A program made the position numbers and the translations under genes. From assembly GCA_011525695.1 (NCBI GenBank), contig WYBX01000026.1:1-64000 (forward strand): 64,000 nt of DNA, in the 5' to 3' direction. This document shows positions 1-10,494 of the stretch, one piece after another. The notes below the pieces were generated by a model, which saw nothing but the letters and a program-made list of their open reading frames with translations, did no database searches and was not told the origin of the DNA. Source of the DNA: Verrucomicrobiia bacterium. Lineage in GTDB: Bacteria; Verrucomicrobiota; Verrucomicrobiia; Opitutales; Opitutaceae. The first letter of the stretch is position 1. Each line of letters starts with the position of its first letter.

Positions 1-170
1 CTGTTTCCGGAAGCCTTTTTCCGATGCAGTGCCGCCAATGCTGGGTTGCCCACGAGCCGCATGAAAAATCCATGGATGAGTCACACGGAATCCACGGAGG
101 TTCTGAGACGGCTTCTCCGTGTCGTCCGCAAACCCGGCGAGAAGTTCGTTCTGCGGAGCGTATCGATCGT

Positions 171-220
171 CACGGCCGGGACGGAGCCCGGCCCTCCACG
201 TATGCAATTCCAAGGAGATT
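171..220. repeat. Dispersed palindromic repeat, left-edge spacer
   Basis: The first 313 bases hold no gene I can support. Within them, a 7-bp inverted repeat (arms 174-180 and 187-193, six-base loop) is followed by a CAATTCC motif. A related copy is at 56692-56728, where the same palindrome is followed by CCAATTCC. This marks it as a dispersed intergenic repeat. The short open frames across it are not convincing genes. Confidence 0.5.
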
Positions 221-313
221 GCCTCGAGGCTCCTGTCGTCCGCTGTCCTGATCCAACAAGGCCGCTATCCGCGGATTGACGCCCCTGGCCGGACCGTATC
301 GGTATGGGCGCGC

Positions 314-820
314 ATGAAGAGGCGACTATCGGTCTGGTTGACGGCTGGCATCCTGGTGTTCGGTGCGAGTGCATGCGGACGCCGGGAGATCTCCGAGCAC
401 CAGCGGAAGCAGGCGGAGCACCTCGCGAGCGAGGCCGATTTTGCGATGACGCTGCGGGACTGGGCGCGGGCGGAGTCGGTCCTGGCTCAGGTGGTCGAGC
501 TCGCCCCGGATAACGGCGCCTACTGGATCAGCCTGGGCTCGATGCGGATGCGGCTGGGGAACCGGGACGGGGCCCGGGCGGCCTATCGGGACGCGCTGAA
601 GGCTTTCGAGGCGGAGTCAAAGGAGGCGGAGGCCGGGGCGGATCCCTGGATGCAGCAGGTGTACGTCCTCGCCCTGCTGGGCCGTCACGACGATGCGCGC
701 GCGATGCTGGAAAAGACTGCCCGACGTTTTCCGGAAAGCAGGACGGTTCGCGGATTCATCGAAGGGAAGCGGCTCGAGGCGATGCTGCAGGATCCCAAGT
801 TCAAGGAGCTGGCGCTCTGA
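314..820 (+). CDS. TPR-containing lipoprotein of unknown role
   Basis: The 168-residue product starts with a short basic N-terminus, a hydrophobic stretch and a lipobox-like end (FGASAC, Cys21), so it is probably a lipidated periplasmic or outer-membrane protein. Residues about 45-85 form a tetratricopeptide-like helical pair (alternating Ala, Leu, Gly and Tyr in a LGNRDGARAAYRDAL-type repeat), and a second, weaker unit follows around 110-145. TPR domains mediate protein-protein contacts, so a scaffold role is possible but not shown. The start at 314 is preferred over the upstream frame because it places the signal peptide at the N-terminus. The gene ends 34 bases before the LysE-type exporter gene. 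No specific partner can be named. Confidence 0.75.
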   Translation: MKRRLSVWLTAGILVFGASACGRREISEHQRKQAEHLASEADFAMTLRDWARAESVLAQVVELAPDNGAYWISLGSMRMRLGNRDGARAAYRDALKAFEAESKEAEAGADPWMQQVYVLALLGRHDDARAMLEKTARRFPESRTVRGFIEGKRLEAMLQDPKFKELAL

Positions 821-854
821 ACCGGGAATGACGGCCGGTGGACTGGCGGTGCCG

Positions 855-1481
855 ATGCACGAGTACTGGCTCGAATTCACCAAGGTGGCCATCGCGCATC
901 TGCTCGCGGTGGCGAGCCCCGGGCCGGACTTTGCGATTGTCCTCCGGCAGAGCCTGACTCATGGCCGGCGAACCGCGATTTGGACCAGCCTGGGAATCGG
1001 CACGGCCATTTTCCTGCACATCGGATATGCGCTGCTGGGGCTCGGGCTGTTGATTCGCAGTTCGGAGCTGTGGTTCACGGTCGTGAAGTATGCCGGTGCG
1101 ATCTACATCGCGTGGCTGGGCGTGCAGTCTTTGCGCGCGCGTCCCAGGAGCGAGCAGGCCGTGGTTGCGGCGCGGGTGCCGGACGAACGGGGCGCATTTG
1201 CGATCGGTTTCCTGACCAATGTGCTCAACCCGAAGGCGACGCTGTTTTTCATCTCGCTCTTCGTCATGGTCGTCAGCCCGCACACGCCGAAGGCAATCCA
1301 GGCCATCTACGGCGGATGGATGGCATTTGCGACCGCCGCGTGGTTCTGCCTTGTCTCGGTCATGTTCACGCGGGACGAGGTGCGGCGACGGTTTCTCCAT
1401 TATGGCCATTGGATCGATCGGGCGCTCGGGGTCGTGTTCCTTGGCTTTGCGCTCAGCCTGGCGCTGGCGAGCGTGAAGTGA
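855..1481 (+). CDS. LysE/RhtB family amino-acid exporter
   Basis: The 208-residue protein has the length and layout of LysE/RhtB permeases. There are six hydrophobic segments, an N-terminal SPGPDFAIVLRQS motif (the family signature near the first membrane helix) and the family's GFLTNVLNPKATLFF motif in the middle. The family exports amino acids or related metabolites across the inner membrane in exchange for protons; the substrate cannot be told from sequence. The ATG at 855 gives the usual family length. An in-frame ATG at 828 would add nine residues. The gene follows the TPR lipoprotein closely and could be cotranscribed with it. Confidence 0.88.
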   Translation: MHEYWLEFTKVAIAHLLAVASPGPDFAIVLRQSLTHGRRTAIWTSLGIGTAIFLHIGYALLGLGLLIRSSELWFTVVKYAGAIYIAWLGVQSLRARPRSEQAVVAARVPDERGAFAIGFLTNVLNPKATLFFISLFVMVVSPHTPKAIQAIYGGWMAFATAAWFCLVSVMFTRDEVRRRFLHYGHWIDRALGVVFLGFALSLALASVK

Positions 1482-1486
1482 ATTGG

Positions 1487-1780
1487 CCACGGCGTCCCGC
1501 CGTGGAAACCGGGTGGGAAACTGCCATTCAGCGGCGGGCCGCCATACCTCACAACACAGCTTGCCAGGCCGCGACAGAGGAGGGCGCAGCGCGCATGTCG
1601 AAGCGGGTGAAAGAGAGTGAAATTTGAATTCCTTCGCCGGTCGGAGACGCGGCGCTACGGCCGACCGGCCCCAAAGTGGATTCGGAGATCAGTGGTGCGT
1701 GCGGCCGCCTGGGGGTAGCGCCGGTTTTCAACCGGCGAAATGTGTTCCGATTCACATTTGGCAAGATGTGTAGAGAGGTA
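1487..1780 (+). repeat. Composite dispersed repeat, full copy 1
   Basis: The spacer between the exporter and mnmA is almost entirely a composite repeat. It runs from a CCACGGCG/CGCCGTGG palindrome (about 1489-1507), through a conserved block around GAGGAGGGCGCAGCGCGCAT, then a CGCCGGTCGGAGACGCGGCG block (about 1638-1657), to a GCCGGTT/AACCGGC palindrome near 1717-1737. The same blocks occur in the same order, reverse-complemented, at 60367-60685, and a shorter copy is at 3095-3240. No coding frame is convincing here. Confidence 0.8.
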
Positions 1781-1803
1781 TGCCGGGAGTCGCGCGGGCG
1801 GCT

Positions 1804-2937
1804 TCAGGCATAGACACCACCGCCGAGCAGCCGCTCGCCATCGTAAAACGCCAGAATTTGGCCGCTGGCCAGCCCCCGCTGCGGTTCGCGGAAGATGATT
1901 CGGGCGGTAGCGTCGGGCGCTGGCACGAATTCGAGGGCGACGCGTGGATCCCGATAACGGACGCGGCCCTCGAGGATCCGGCTCGTGGCGGGAGCGTCGG
2001 CAACCCAGCTGAGCGAGTGCACCTGCACTTCGCGCTGGAACAGCCCAGGCGCATCGGGACGATCAAAGGCCACGAGCAGGGCGCGGTCGGCGGCGCGTTT
2101 GCCGACCACGACGTAGGCTTCATGATCCGTGTTCGACGGCACGCCGATTCCCTTCCGCTGGCCGAGGGTGAAAAAATGGAGTCCGCGATGGCAGCCGAGT
2201 TCGACGCCGTCCGTGGCGCGCACGATTGGACCCGGAGCATCGGGCACGTAGGCGCGCAGAAAGTCCGCCATCTTCACTTCACCAATGAAGCAGATGCCCT
2301 GGCTGTCCTTCTTGTCGGCCGTCGGCAGCCCGGCCGTACGCGCCAGGCGGCGCAATTCGGTTTTCGCGAGGTGCCCAATCGGAAAACGGGCATCCGCGAG
2401 CTGGGCGGGCGAGAGCAGGGCGAGGAAGTAGGACTGATCCTTGGCCTTGTCGGCCCCTTCCCAGAGCTGGAGCTGGCCATCCTGAGCCGGGTGGCCCGGC
2501 GCGGAATCCGCTGGCCGGCGGCTGCCATCGTCGGCCACCAGAAACCGGCGGGCATGATGGCCGGTCGCGACGGCGGTGAATCCATGCTCCTTCGCCCAGG
2601 CCCGGAACACGCCGAACTTGATCTCGCGATTGCACATCACATCGGGATTCGGCGTCAGACCGTGGGCATATCCGTCGAGCAGGTACTGGACGATCTGCTC
2701 GCGGTATTCGCGCATCAGGTTCACGACCCGGAATTCGATCCCGAGGTGGTCCGCCACGGCGCGGGCATCGTCGATGTCCTGCTGCCAGGGACAATGCCCG
2801 ATGACGGCGTCCTCGTTGATCCAGTTCTTCATATAGGCACCCACGATGTCGCAGCCCTGCTCGCGGAGCAGCAGGGCGGCGACGGAGCTGTCGACCCCCC
2901 CGGAGAGGGCGACCAGAATCTTTTCGCGGGCAGCCAC
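1804..2937 (-). CDS. mnmA: tRNA-specific 2-thiouridylase MnmA
   Basis: MnmA inserts sulfur at C2 of the wobble uridine (U34) of tRNAs for Lys, Glu and Gln, using ATP to adenylate the base and sulfur relayed as a persulfide. The 377-residue product shows the N-terminal PP-loop SGGVDSS (residues about 12-18), the catalytic Cys in [12 protein letters not shown], the second Cys in [10 protein letters not shown], and the family's [14 protein letters not shown] motif. Length is normal for the family. The start codon appears to be GTG (2935-2937), as no suitable ATG lies upstream. The gene stands alone between two composite repeats and converges with the LysE-type exporter gene to its left. Confidence 0.96.
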   Translation of the reverse strand: MAAREKILVALSGGVDSSVAALLLREQGCDIVGAYMKNWINEDAVIGHCPWQQDIDDARAVADHLGIEFRVVNLMREYREQIVQYLLDGYAHGLTPNPDVMCNREIKFGVFRAWAKEHGFTAVATGHHARRFLVADDGSRRPADSAPGHPAQDGQLQLWEGADKAKDQSYFLALLSPAQLADARFPIGHLAKTELRRLARTAGLPTADKKDSQGICFIGEVKMADFLRAYVPDAPGPIVRATDGVELGCHRGLHFFTLGQRKGIGVPSNTDHEAYVVVGKRAADRALLVAFDRPDAPGLFQREVQVHSLSWVADAPATSRILEGRVRYRDPRVALEFVPAPDATARIIFREPQRGLASGQILAFYDGERLLGGGVYA

Positions 2938-3094
2938 GGTTGCGGGAAACCCACGCGATCGGCGCGGTCAATGTCAAACCCGGCAATTCCATCGTGCGGC
3001 GGGACGCCCGTCGAACGAGGACCGCCGACCAGCCGGTTGGACGGCGTTTTTTTGGATCAACGAGAAAGTAAGCCGGGACCCGTTGCGAACTGTG

Positions 3095-3240
3095 TTTCGC
3101 CGGTCGGAGACGCGGCGCTACCGAGCGGCCGCATGCCATGAATTCCCGGTATGCTCGGATGCCTGGGGTAGCGCCGGTTTTCAACCGGCGAAGAGGGGAT
3201 CCCTCTCCGGTTCGAGGTGATGGTGGCGCGGGACGCCCGT
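3095..3240 (+). repeat. Composite dispersed repeat, short copy 2
   Basis: The 373-base spacer between mnmA and the GH13 gene contains the CGCCGGTCGGAGACGCGGCG block at 3099-3118 and the GCCGGTTTTCAACCGGC palindrome near 3173-3189. A GCGGGACGCCCGTGCC block (3228-3243) follows. It is a shortened, rearranged relative of the copies at 1487-1780 and 60367-60685. Nothing gene-like was seen in the rest of the spacer. Confidence 0.75.
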
Positions 3241-3310
3241 GCCACGTCTGACCACGACGCACGCCACGCTGCTTTCCCGCTTGTGGCTTTGGCGGCGGCG
3301 GAAATGATCG

Positions 3311-5788
3311 ATGATTCGCATGGCCGCACCTCCGCATCGCATCGTTCGCGCGTGGCTCGAATCGCTGACCTCCGGCATCATCGAGCTGGATCGGGACTGG
3401 ACGAGCCGGGCGGTGCCGCGGTTTACCCTGGGCTGGCAGTGTCCGGCGCCGGGGGCGCTCCGGCCGGCGCCGGGGCTGCCGGCGGGGCGGGCTTACGGCT
3501 ACTATCTCAACGATCAGGGGGCGATCTCCTTCGTCCTGCCGCTCGAGCATGGCTGCGAGATCAATCCCGAACGGGACAAGGTGTACCTGGCGGGGGATTT
3601 CAATGGCTGGCAGGAGGCGGTGGGCGCCCGGGAATGGCAGCTGCAGCCAGCGACGCTCGAGGGCGAGCGGGTTCTCCGCTGGACCGGCGATGCCGCCCGG
3701 TTCCTCGCGATCCCGGGGCAGCGTTTCAAGTTTGTCACCGGCGAGCACCAATGGCTGCGGCCGCCGGACGATGCACCCAACGTCGTGCGCGACCCGGCGG
3801 GCAACGCCAACCGGCTCCTGGATCCCGCCCGAACGGGCTGGCATCTCTGGCGTTTCACCGTGGGGCAGCCGCTGAACCTGGCCGAATCCTGGATGGTCGC
3901 CTGGGCCGACCGCGCCGGGGAAAAGGTGCCGGTCGTGCCGGGCGATTTCTATTACGAACTGCGGACGGACCTGCCGCTCGGAGCCATCGTGCGCAAGGGG
4001 GAAACGGTTTTCCGGCTGTTCGCCCCCCGGGCGCGAACCGTGACGCTCTTCATCTGCCGGGATCTGGCCGTGATCGCCTCGGCCCGGCATTTTGCGCTGG
4101 AGCGGCGAGAGGGGGTCGATGGAGCCAGCGGAGTCTGGGAATGCGCGCTCGATCAGGATCTGCACGGGTGGTTTTATTGGTATGCGATCGACGGGCTGGG
4201 CTTTGACGGCGGGGTGAACGGCTTCGATCCCGCGCGGCGCGTGCTGGATCCGTATGCGCTCGCAACCGTGGCGCGCGACGGTCCCGGGATCGTGGTGAAT
4301 CGGGGGCGACTGGACGCACCGGACCGTACATTCAAGACTCCGGCGTGGCAGGATCTGGTGATCGTCGAGGCCCACGTGCGGGATCTGGCGGCCCAGGCGC
4401 CGGTGCGTGCGACGCCGGAGGAGCGGCGGGGCTTCACCGGCCTCCGGAAGTGGGTGGAGAGCGCCGAATTCTACCTGCATCACCTCGGGGCGAACGCCGT
4501 CGAGCTGCAGCCGCTGCATGAGTTCGATAACGTCACGGCGGAGGAATACCACTGGGGCTACATGACCAACAATTTCTTCGCCCCCGAGAGCAGCTATGCC
4601 CTCGCGCCGGAAGCGATGTCGGGGTTGAAGGAATTGCAGGAGTTGGTGGCGGCGTTTCACCGTCGCGGGATGGCGGTGATTGTGGACGTGGTGTTCAATC
4701 ACGTCGGCGTGCCGGAGCACCTGATGGCGATCGATCGGAAATATTATTTCGAACAGGATGCCGCGGGCGCGCTGACCAATGGCAGCGGCTGCGGCAATGA
4801 CCTGCGGGCCCGATCGGCAATGGCGCGCCGGCTGATCATCGACAGCTGCCGCCATTACATCGAGACTTTCGGGGTCGATGGCTTCCGTTTCGATCTCGCC
4901 GAACTCATCGGGATCGACGTGCTGCGGGAGATCGAGACGGCGCTGAAGCAGGTGAAGCCCGATGTCATCCTGATTGCCGAACCCTGGAGCTTCCGCGGCC
5001 ATATCGCGGGCGCACTGCGCAACACGGGCTGGGCATCATGGAACGACGGCTACCGGGATTTCCTGCGGGGCTATGTCCACGGGCACGGCGATGGGGAGCG
5101 GCTGGCCTACTTTCTCCGCGGTTCTCCCTGGTATTTTGCCAAGTGGCCGGCGCAGACCGTCAATTACACGGAATCGCATGATGATCGCACGTGGCTCGAT
5201 GTCATCACGGAGAACCCGAACTTCGACGGGCTGGTGCCGACGCCAAACGACCGCCGCCGCACCCACCTCATGGCGGCCGTGCTGTTCATGTCGGTGGGCA
5301 TCCCGATGCTGGCGGCCGGCCAGGACTTCCTCCGGACGAAGCGCGGCGTCACGAACACGTATCAGCGGGGCGATTTGAACGCGCTCGATTACCGGCGGCT
5401 CTACCGGTTCCTCAGTACCCACTCCTATTTTGCCGACTGGATCGCGTTTCGGCGCGGCGCGCTGGGCCGGCTGGTGCGCCACTGGGCCCGGCCGGGAGAG
5501 GGTTTTTTCCGGTTCTTCACAATGCCGGGTTCACCGGTGCTGGCCGCACTTTACAATGCGGACCGTTCGCAGGGCCCGGCCAGGCTGCTGTTTGCGATCA
5601 ATCCAACGCTGGCCGATGCCATGATCCCCATCGGCGCCGAAGTGGCTGAAGCCCATCCCGGCCGGTGGGAACAACTGGCGGACCACGACCGGTTCCTCTT
5701 TCCCGGGGGCCATGGGGCCAGCCTGCCGGTGGAACCCGAACTGTTCGTTCCCCCGCTGGGCTGCGGGCTTTGGGTGAGCCGGGAATAG
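3311..5788 (+). CDS. GH13 alpha-glucan debranching-type enzyme
   Basis: This 825-residue protein is a glycoside hydrolase family 13 enzyme of the pullulanase/glycogen-debranching type, acting on alpha-1,6 links in glycogen-like glucans. The N-terminal third holds two starch-binding or beta-sandwich modules: KVYLAGDFNGWQ at about residues 93-104, and a CBM48-like domain around FRLFAPRARTVTLF. The catalytic barrel follows, with the four GH13 regions visible: DVVFNHVG, DGFRFDLAE (nucleophile Asp), LIAEPW (acid Glu) and NYTESHDD (transition-state Asp). No signal peptide is evident, so it is probably cytoplasmic. It sits directly before gap-pgk-tpiA, but 179 bases separate it from gap, so it is likely a separate unit. 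Exact specificity (pullulanase versus other GH13 subfamilies) is inferred. Confidence 0.88.
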   Translation: MIRMAAPPHRIVRAWLESLTSGIIELDRDWTSRAVPRFTLGWQCPAPGALRPAPGLPAGRAYGYYLNDQGAISFVLPLEHGCEINPERDKVYLAGDFNGWQEAVGAREWQLQPATLEGERVLRWTGDAARFLAIPGQRFKFVTGEHQWLRPPDDAPNVVRDPAGNANRLLDPARTGWHLWRFTVGQPLNLAESWMVAWADRAGEKVPVVPGDFYYELRTDLPLGAIVRKGETVFRLFAPRARTVTLFICRDLAVIASARHFALERREGVDGASGVWECALDQDLHGWFYWYAIDGLGFDGGVNGFDPARRVLDPYALATVARDGPGIVVNRGRLDAPDRTFKTPAWQDLVIVEAHVRDLAAQAPVRATPEERRGFTGLRKWVESAEFYLHHLGANAVELQPLHEFDNVTAEEYHWGYMTNNFFAPESSYALAPEAMSGLKELQELVAAFHRRGMAVIVDVVFNHVGVPEHLMAIDRKYYFEQDAAGALTNGSGCGNDLRARSAMARRLIIDSCRHYIETFGVDGFRFDLAELIGIDVLREIETALKQVKPDVILIAEPWSFRGHIAGALRNTGWASWNDGYRDFLRGYVHGHGDGERLAYFLRGSPWYFAKWPAQTVNYTESHDDRTWLDVITENPNFDGLVPTPNDRRRTHLMAAVLFMSVGIPMLAAGQDFLRTKRGVTNTYQRGDLNALDYRRLYRFLSTHSYFADWIAFRRGALGRLVRHWARPGEGFFRFFTMPGSPVLAALYNADRSQGPARLLFAINPTLADAMIPIGAEVAEAHPGRWEQLADHDRFLFPGGHGASLPVEPELFVPPLGCGLWVSRE

Positions 5789-5949
5789 CGGCTTTCGCCC
5801 GGCCGGGCGGCGATGCGGAGCCGTTGCAACAAACGCGCGGGTTATGTCAGGCAACGCACACCCAAAACCCTTGCATCTCCCGAAGGGCGGTTGTTCAGTC
5901 GACAGTCCGCGTTTGCGCGGCCTCATCTCAATCAGACAACAACACCTGA

Positions 5950-7014
<1,065 letters not shown>

Positions 7015-7034
7015 CGCGGCGCGCCGCGCCGCTT

Positions 7035-7156
7035 GAAGTAGCGAGTAGTGAGTAGCGAGTAGCGAGCATCCGAACCGCACCGCCGCCCGCTACTCGCTCT
7101 TTTTTTTGTCCTCCGCTGCTTTCCTGCTCACTACTCGCTATCCGCTACTCGCTACT
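7035..7156. repeat. Heptamer (GRGTAGC) repeat pair between gap and pgk
   Basis: Plus-oriented tandem heptamers occupy about 7038-7067, and the inverse sequence (ACTCGCT units) appears at 7091-7099 and 7131-7156. The two orientations can pair as an RNA hairpin in the gap-pgk spacer. The same heptamer arrays lie between sufD and sufT, between fur and sufC, and before gmhA. Confidence 0.8.
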
Positions 7157-7165
7157 GCCGATCCC

Positions 7166-8416
7166 ATGCCGAAATTCAAAACCATTCGCGACCTCGACCT
7201 GAAGGGGAAACGCGTGCTGATGCGCGTCGACTTCAACGTTCCGCAGGACAAGGCGACCGGCGCCATTACCAATAACCAGCGGATCGCGGCGGCGCTCCCG
7301 ACCATCCAGCATGCCCTCGGGCAGGGGGCCTCTGTCGTGCTGATGTCGCACCTGGGCCGGCCGGATGGTGAGCGGAAGGCAAAGTACTCGCTCAAGCCGG
7401 TCGCGGCGGAGTTGGAGAAATTGCTCGGTCGGAAAGTAACCTTCCTGGATGACTGTGTGGGTCCGGCGGTGGAGGCCGCCTGTGCACCCGGCAAACTCCA
7501 GCCGGGTGACGTCGTCCTGCTCGAAAACCTGCGTTTTCACATCGAGGAGGAGGGGAAGGCGAAGCTCGAGGACGGCACGACCCGGAAGGCCGACAAGGCC
7601 GCGGTGGAGGCATTTCGGGCATCGCTGACGAAGCTGGGGGACGTCTATGTCAACGATGCGTTTGGCACGGCGCACCGCGCGCACTCCTCGATGGTGGGGG
7701 TGAATCTGCGGGAAAAGGCCGCCGGGTTCCTGATGGAGGCCGAGCTCAAGGCATTTGCCCAGGTCATCGAGACGCCGCAGCGGCCGGTCCTGGCCATCCT
7801 GGGTGGCGCAAAAATCGCGGACAAGATTCCGCTGATCAACAACCTGCTCGAGAAGGCAAACGAGCTGATCATCGGAGGAGGCATGGCCTTCACGTTCAAG
7901 AAGGAACTCGAAGGGATGGCAATCGGCGACAGCCTCTTCGATCCCGAGGGCGCGAAGATCGCAAAGGAGCTCTTTGGCAAGGCCGCGGCGAAGGGCGTGA
8001 CGATCACGCTGCCCGTGGATTTCATCATCGCGGACAAGTTCGATGCGAACGCCAATACCCGTACGGTCGCGGACAAGGAGGGAATTCCGCCGGGTTGGAT
8101 GGGCCTGGATGCAGGGCCGAAATCGATCGAACGTTTTGCCCAGGTAATCGGCCGGGCAAAGACGATCGTCTGGAACGGGCCATCGGGCGTGTTTGAGTTC
8201 GAGAAATTCGCCGGCTCCACCAAGGCGATGGCCGCGGCCATCGCCCAAGCCACGGCTGCGGGCGCCACCACCGTCGTTGGAGGCGGAGACACCGCCACGG
8301 CGGCCAAGAAATTCAAGGTGGCCGACAAGGTCACCCATTGTTCCACCGGCGGCGGGGCCAGCCTCGAATTCCTCGAAGGGAAGGCGCTGCCCGGAGTCGT
8401 CTTCCTGGAGAGCTGA
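7166..8416 (+). CDS. pgk: Phosphoglycerate kinase
   Basis: Pgk transfers phosphate from 1,3-bisphosphoglycerate to ADP, the first ATP-yielding step of glycolysis. The 416-residue protein begins with the conserved [17 protein letters not shown], has the substrate-binding [10 protein letters not shown], the hinge-region [12 protein letters not shown], the nucleotide site GPSGVFEF and the C-terminal [14 protein letters not shown]. The ATG at 7166 is chosen because it starts at the usual point before the conserved N-terminal strand. The longer frame upstream runs through heptamer repeats. It lies between gap and tpiA. Confidence 0.97.
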   Translation: MPKFKTIRDLDLKGKRVLMRVDFNVPQDKATGAITNNQRIAAALPTIQHALGQGASVVLMSHLGRPDGERKAKYSLKPVAAELEKLLGRKVTFLDDCVGPAVEAACAPGKLQPGDVVLLENLRFHIEEEGKAKLEDGTTRKADKAAVEAFRASLTKLGDVYVNDAFGTAHRAHSSMVGVNLREKAAGFLMEAELKAFAQVIETPQRPVLAILGGAKIADKIPLINNLLEKANELIIGGGMAFTFKKELEGMAIGDSLFDPEGAKIAKELFGKAAAKGVTITLPVDFIIADKFDANANTRTVADKEGIPPGWMGLDAGPKSIERFAQVIGRAKTIVWNGPSGVFEFEKFAGSTKAMAAAIAQATAAGATTVVGGGDTATAAKKFKVADKVTHCSTGGGASLEFLEGKALPGVVFLES

Positions 8417-8439
8417 AGGCTCGAAAGACTATTCTCACC

Positions 8440-9210
8440 ATGATTCCTCGCAAAAAGCTCATCGCTGGCAACTGGAAGATGAACAAGACGTCCGCTGACG
8501 GCGTTGCGCTCGTGCGCGACATCGTGGCGGCGGTCGGCAAGCAATCGGAGGTGGAGGTGGTCGTGTGTCCTCCGTTCACGGCGCTCGAGAGCGCCGCGCG
8601 TGCCCTGGAGGGCTCCAATGTGAAGCTGGGCGCCCAGAACATGCACTTCGAGTCGAGCGGAGCCTTCACCGGGGAGGTGTCCGCGCCGATGCTCCGCGCC
8701 ATCTTCACGACCCACGTGATCCTGGGACACAGCGAACGGCGGAGTTATTTTGGCGAGACTGATGCACTGGTGAACCAGAAGGTGATTGCCGCCTTGAAGA
8801 ACCAGTTGCGGCCGATTTTCTGCGTGGGGGAGTCACTGGCGGAGCGGGAGTCGGGATCGACGCTCAAGGTCGTGCAAACCCAGGTCGAACGCGGGCTCGA
8901 GGGGGTCAGCAAGGAGCTCGGCCAGGGCATCGTCGTGGCTTACGAGCCGGTATGGGCTATTGGCACGGGCAAAGTGGCGTCGACCGATCAGGCGCAGGAA
9001 GTGCATGCCTTCATCCGGGGGCTGCTGGTGAAGTTGTTTGGCGAACCCGTGGCCCAGAAGGTCCGGATCCTCTACGGCGGCTCGATGAAACCCGCCAATG
9101 CGCCGGAGTTGCTGGCCCAAAAGGACATCGACGGCGGGTTGATTGGCGGCGCGAGCCTGGAAGCCCGGAGCTTTGTCGAACTGGTGAACGCGGCAGCCGC
9201 GATCAAGTAA
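8440..9210 (+). CDS. tpiA: Triose-phosphate isomerase
   Basis: TpiA interconverts dihydroxyacetone phosphate and glyceraldehyde 3-phosphate. The 256-residue product has the family start KLIAGNWKMNK (catalytic Lys), the catalytic His in ILGHSERR, the catalytic Glu in VAYEPVWAIGTGK, the mobile loop following it, and the phosphate-binding YGGSMKPAN and GGLIGGASL loops. The ATG at 8440, 23 bases after the pgk stop, gives the standard length. It is the last gene of the gap-pgk-tpiA set and is followed by a likely terminator. Confidence 0.97.
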   Translation: MIPRKKLIAGNWKMNKTSADGVALVRDIVAAVGKQSEVEVVVCPPFTALESAARALEGSNVKLGAQNMHFESSGAFTGEVSAPMLRAIFTTHVILGHSERRSYFGETDALVNQKVIAALKNQLRPIFCVGESLAERESGSTLKVVQTQVERGLEGVSKELGQGIVVAYEPVWAIGTGKVASTDQAQEVHAFIRGLLVKLFGEPVAQKVRILYGGSMKPANAPELLAQKDIDGGLIGGASLEARSFVELVNAAAAIK

Positions 9211-9220
9211 CGAAATTGAA

Positions 9221-9253
9221 AAGCGCTTCCCGGGCAATGGTCCGGAAAGCGCT
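9221..9253 (+). terminator. Putative terminator hairpin after tpiA
   Basis: An inverted repeat with arms AGCGCTT and AAGCGCT (interrupted by a CCCGG/CCGG pairing) begins ten bases after the tpiA stop. It lacks a strong T-run, so intrinsic termination is only plausible. Confidence 0.45.
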
Positions 9254-9463
9254 CGTTGCCCGGCGCTCCTGTTTGGCGCTGAATGAACGTCGGGAAAATC
9301 GGCGACACCATAGCACGGCCGGAGGCTGGCCGGCATGGGTGGGTTTCCTCGTCGTCATCCGGAATCAGTTCCGGGTCCCGGCATGGTGTAGTTTCCCGAA
9401 CCCCTGGGTCTGCCATCCCAACCGGGATGCAGGTTAATGCGGCAGCCCCAACCGATCGGCGGC

Positions 9464-9507
9464 TCCGACTCGTACTCGTTCCTCGTACTCTTTCTCGTTC
9501 TCGATTG
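9464..9507. repeat. CTCGTACTCGTT-type low-complexity repeat
   Basis: The tpiA-to-tRNA spacer contains degenerate ACTCGT/TCTCGTT units just downstream of the tRNA-Arg gene on the opposite strand. A similar sequence is present between sufB and sufD. Apart from this and the terminator, I see nothing in the spacer. Confidence 0.5.
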
Positions 9508-9546
9508 GATCGCGCACGCACCAGTAATTCCGGCTCGATGCGGAGA

Positions 9547-9621
9547 TGGTGCGGGTGCCGAGAGTCGAACTCGGATCAATGGCTTCGGAGGCCACTACAC
9601 TATCCATTGTGCTACACCCGC
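9547..9621 (-). tRNA. tRNA-Arg, anticodon CCG
   Basis: Read on the minus strand, the sequence folds as a cloverleaf. The acceptor stem is GCGGGTG/CACCCGC, the D-stem GCAC/GTGT, the anticodon stem GTGGC/GCCAT with loop CTCCGAA, and the T-arm CCGAG-TTCGACT-CTCGG. The anticodon CCG reads CGG, an arginine codon. The discriminator base A and the 3' CCA are encoded in the DNA (9547-9550). Confidence 0.95.
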
Positions 9622-9777
9622 GGGAGGGAAGCGTTGAATTAGTTCGCGGCGGCCCCCCGGTTCGCAAGGAGAATCTGCAGCCAGCCTGTTCTTCCGGAGC
9701 GGGTCCGATGGCCGGCGCTCGATGCTGATCCGATCCGGGGCGGAAAACTCAGAGGAATGAAAATGGCGCCGCCATTT

Positions 9778-10431
9778 TCAGAGCAGGTATTTGATCAGCA
9801 CGAACCCGCCGATCAGGAGCACCATGAAAACGACGGTGAAGATTTCCAGATACTTATCGAGCAGCCGCTTGATTGGCGGGCCAAAGAAGAAGATCGCGCC
9901 GGCAACGAGGAAGAACCGGCCGGAACGGCCGATCGCGGAGGCCGCGAGCAGCGTGCCAAGGCTGACCTGTTCATGGAAAACACCCGCGGCAATCGTGAAG
10001 ACCTTGTAGGGAATCGGAGTGAAGGCGGCGGTCAGGATGGCAAGGAAGGCATTTTGGCCGTATAGCTCGGCCACTTTGTCCCAGGCGGCGGAATAGCCGA
10101 GCACATCAATGATGAACCAGCGGCCGAGCGGCTCGGCTGCGTATCCGATGAGGTAGCCCAAGGCTCCGCCTGCCACCGATCCCAGCGAGCACCAGAAGGC
10201 AAATTTCAAAGACCTCCTGGGAGCACCCATGCACAGCGCGATCAAGAGTACGTCGGGTGGGATCAGGAAAAACGACGATTCGATGAAGGCGAGGACCACG
10301 AGCGCGGTCAGCCCGTGCGGCGTGTCGGCCCAGTGGAGCACCCAGTGATACAACCGCTTCAGCCAGTTCGGCTTCTCCGGCGGAGTCGTGAGCAGGGGCT
10401 TTTCCTCACCGAGTTCGGGCATGGGGCACAA
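9778..10431 (-). CDS. DedA/VTT-family membrane protein (YqaA-like)
   Basis: This 217-residue inner-membrane protein has four to five hydrophobic helices and the features of the small DedA/VTT (YqaA) family. These include a hydrophobic ESSFFLIPPDVLLI segment near the first helix, the glycine-rich SVAGGALGYLIGY segment, and the TAAFTPIPYKVFTIAAGV re-entrant motif with the IGRSGRFF box. DedA-type proteins affect membrane lipid scrambling and envelope homeostasis. The exact substrate here is unknown. The start may be the ATG at 10431 or the one nine bases downstream. It is transcribed after the small basic protein gene, with a terminator between them. Confidence 0.85.
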   Translation of the reverse strand: MCPMPELGEEKPLLTTPPEKPNWLKRLYHWVLHWADTPHGLTALVVLAFIESSFFLIPPDVLLIALCMGAPRRSLKFAFWCSLGSVAGGALGYLIGYAAEPLGRWFIIDVLGYSAAWDKVAELYGQNAFLAILTAAFTPIPYKVFTIAAGVFHEQVSLGTLLAASAIGRSGRFFLVAGAIFFFGPPIKRLLDKYLEIFTVVFMVLLIGGFVLIKYLL

Positions 10432-10442
10432 TCAGAGGCAAT

Positions 10443-10471
10443 AAAAAGGCAGGCAGCGGTAACTGCCTGCC
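10443..10471 (-). terminator. Intrinsic terminator of the small basic protein gene
   Basis: On the minus strand, a 9-bp perfect hairpin with a six-base loop (arms at 10448-10456 and 10463-10471, sequence GGCAGGCAG/CTGCCTGCC) is followed by TTTTT. It lies 24 bases after the stop codon of the small basic protein gene. This is a textbook rho-independent terminator. Confidence 0.9.
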
Positions 10472-10494
10472 AGCGGGAAATGCTCGATGACGGC

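Noticed and set aside
2279..5002. 907-residue open frame on the minus strand
   Set aside because: It runs opposite to the GH13 gene and in another frame of mnmA, with Arg/Pro/Gly-rich content typical of antisense frames in GC-rich DNA. The sense genes have clear families.
7015..7033. GC-rich palindrome after gap as a terminator
   Set aside because: It can fold, but no T-run follows and pgk comes next in pathway order. I did not call it.
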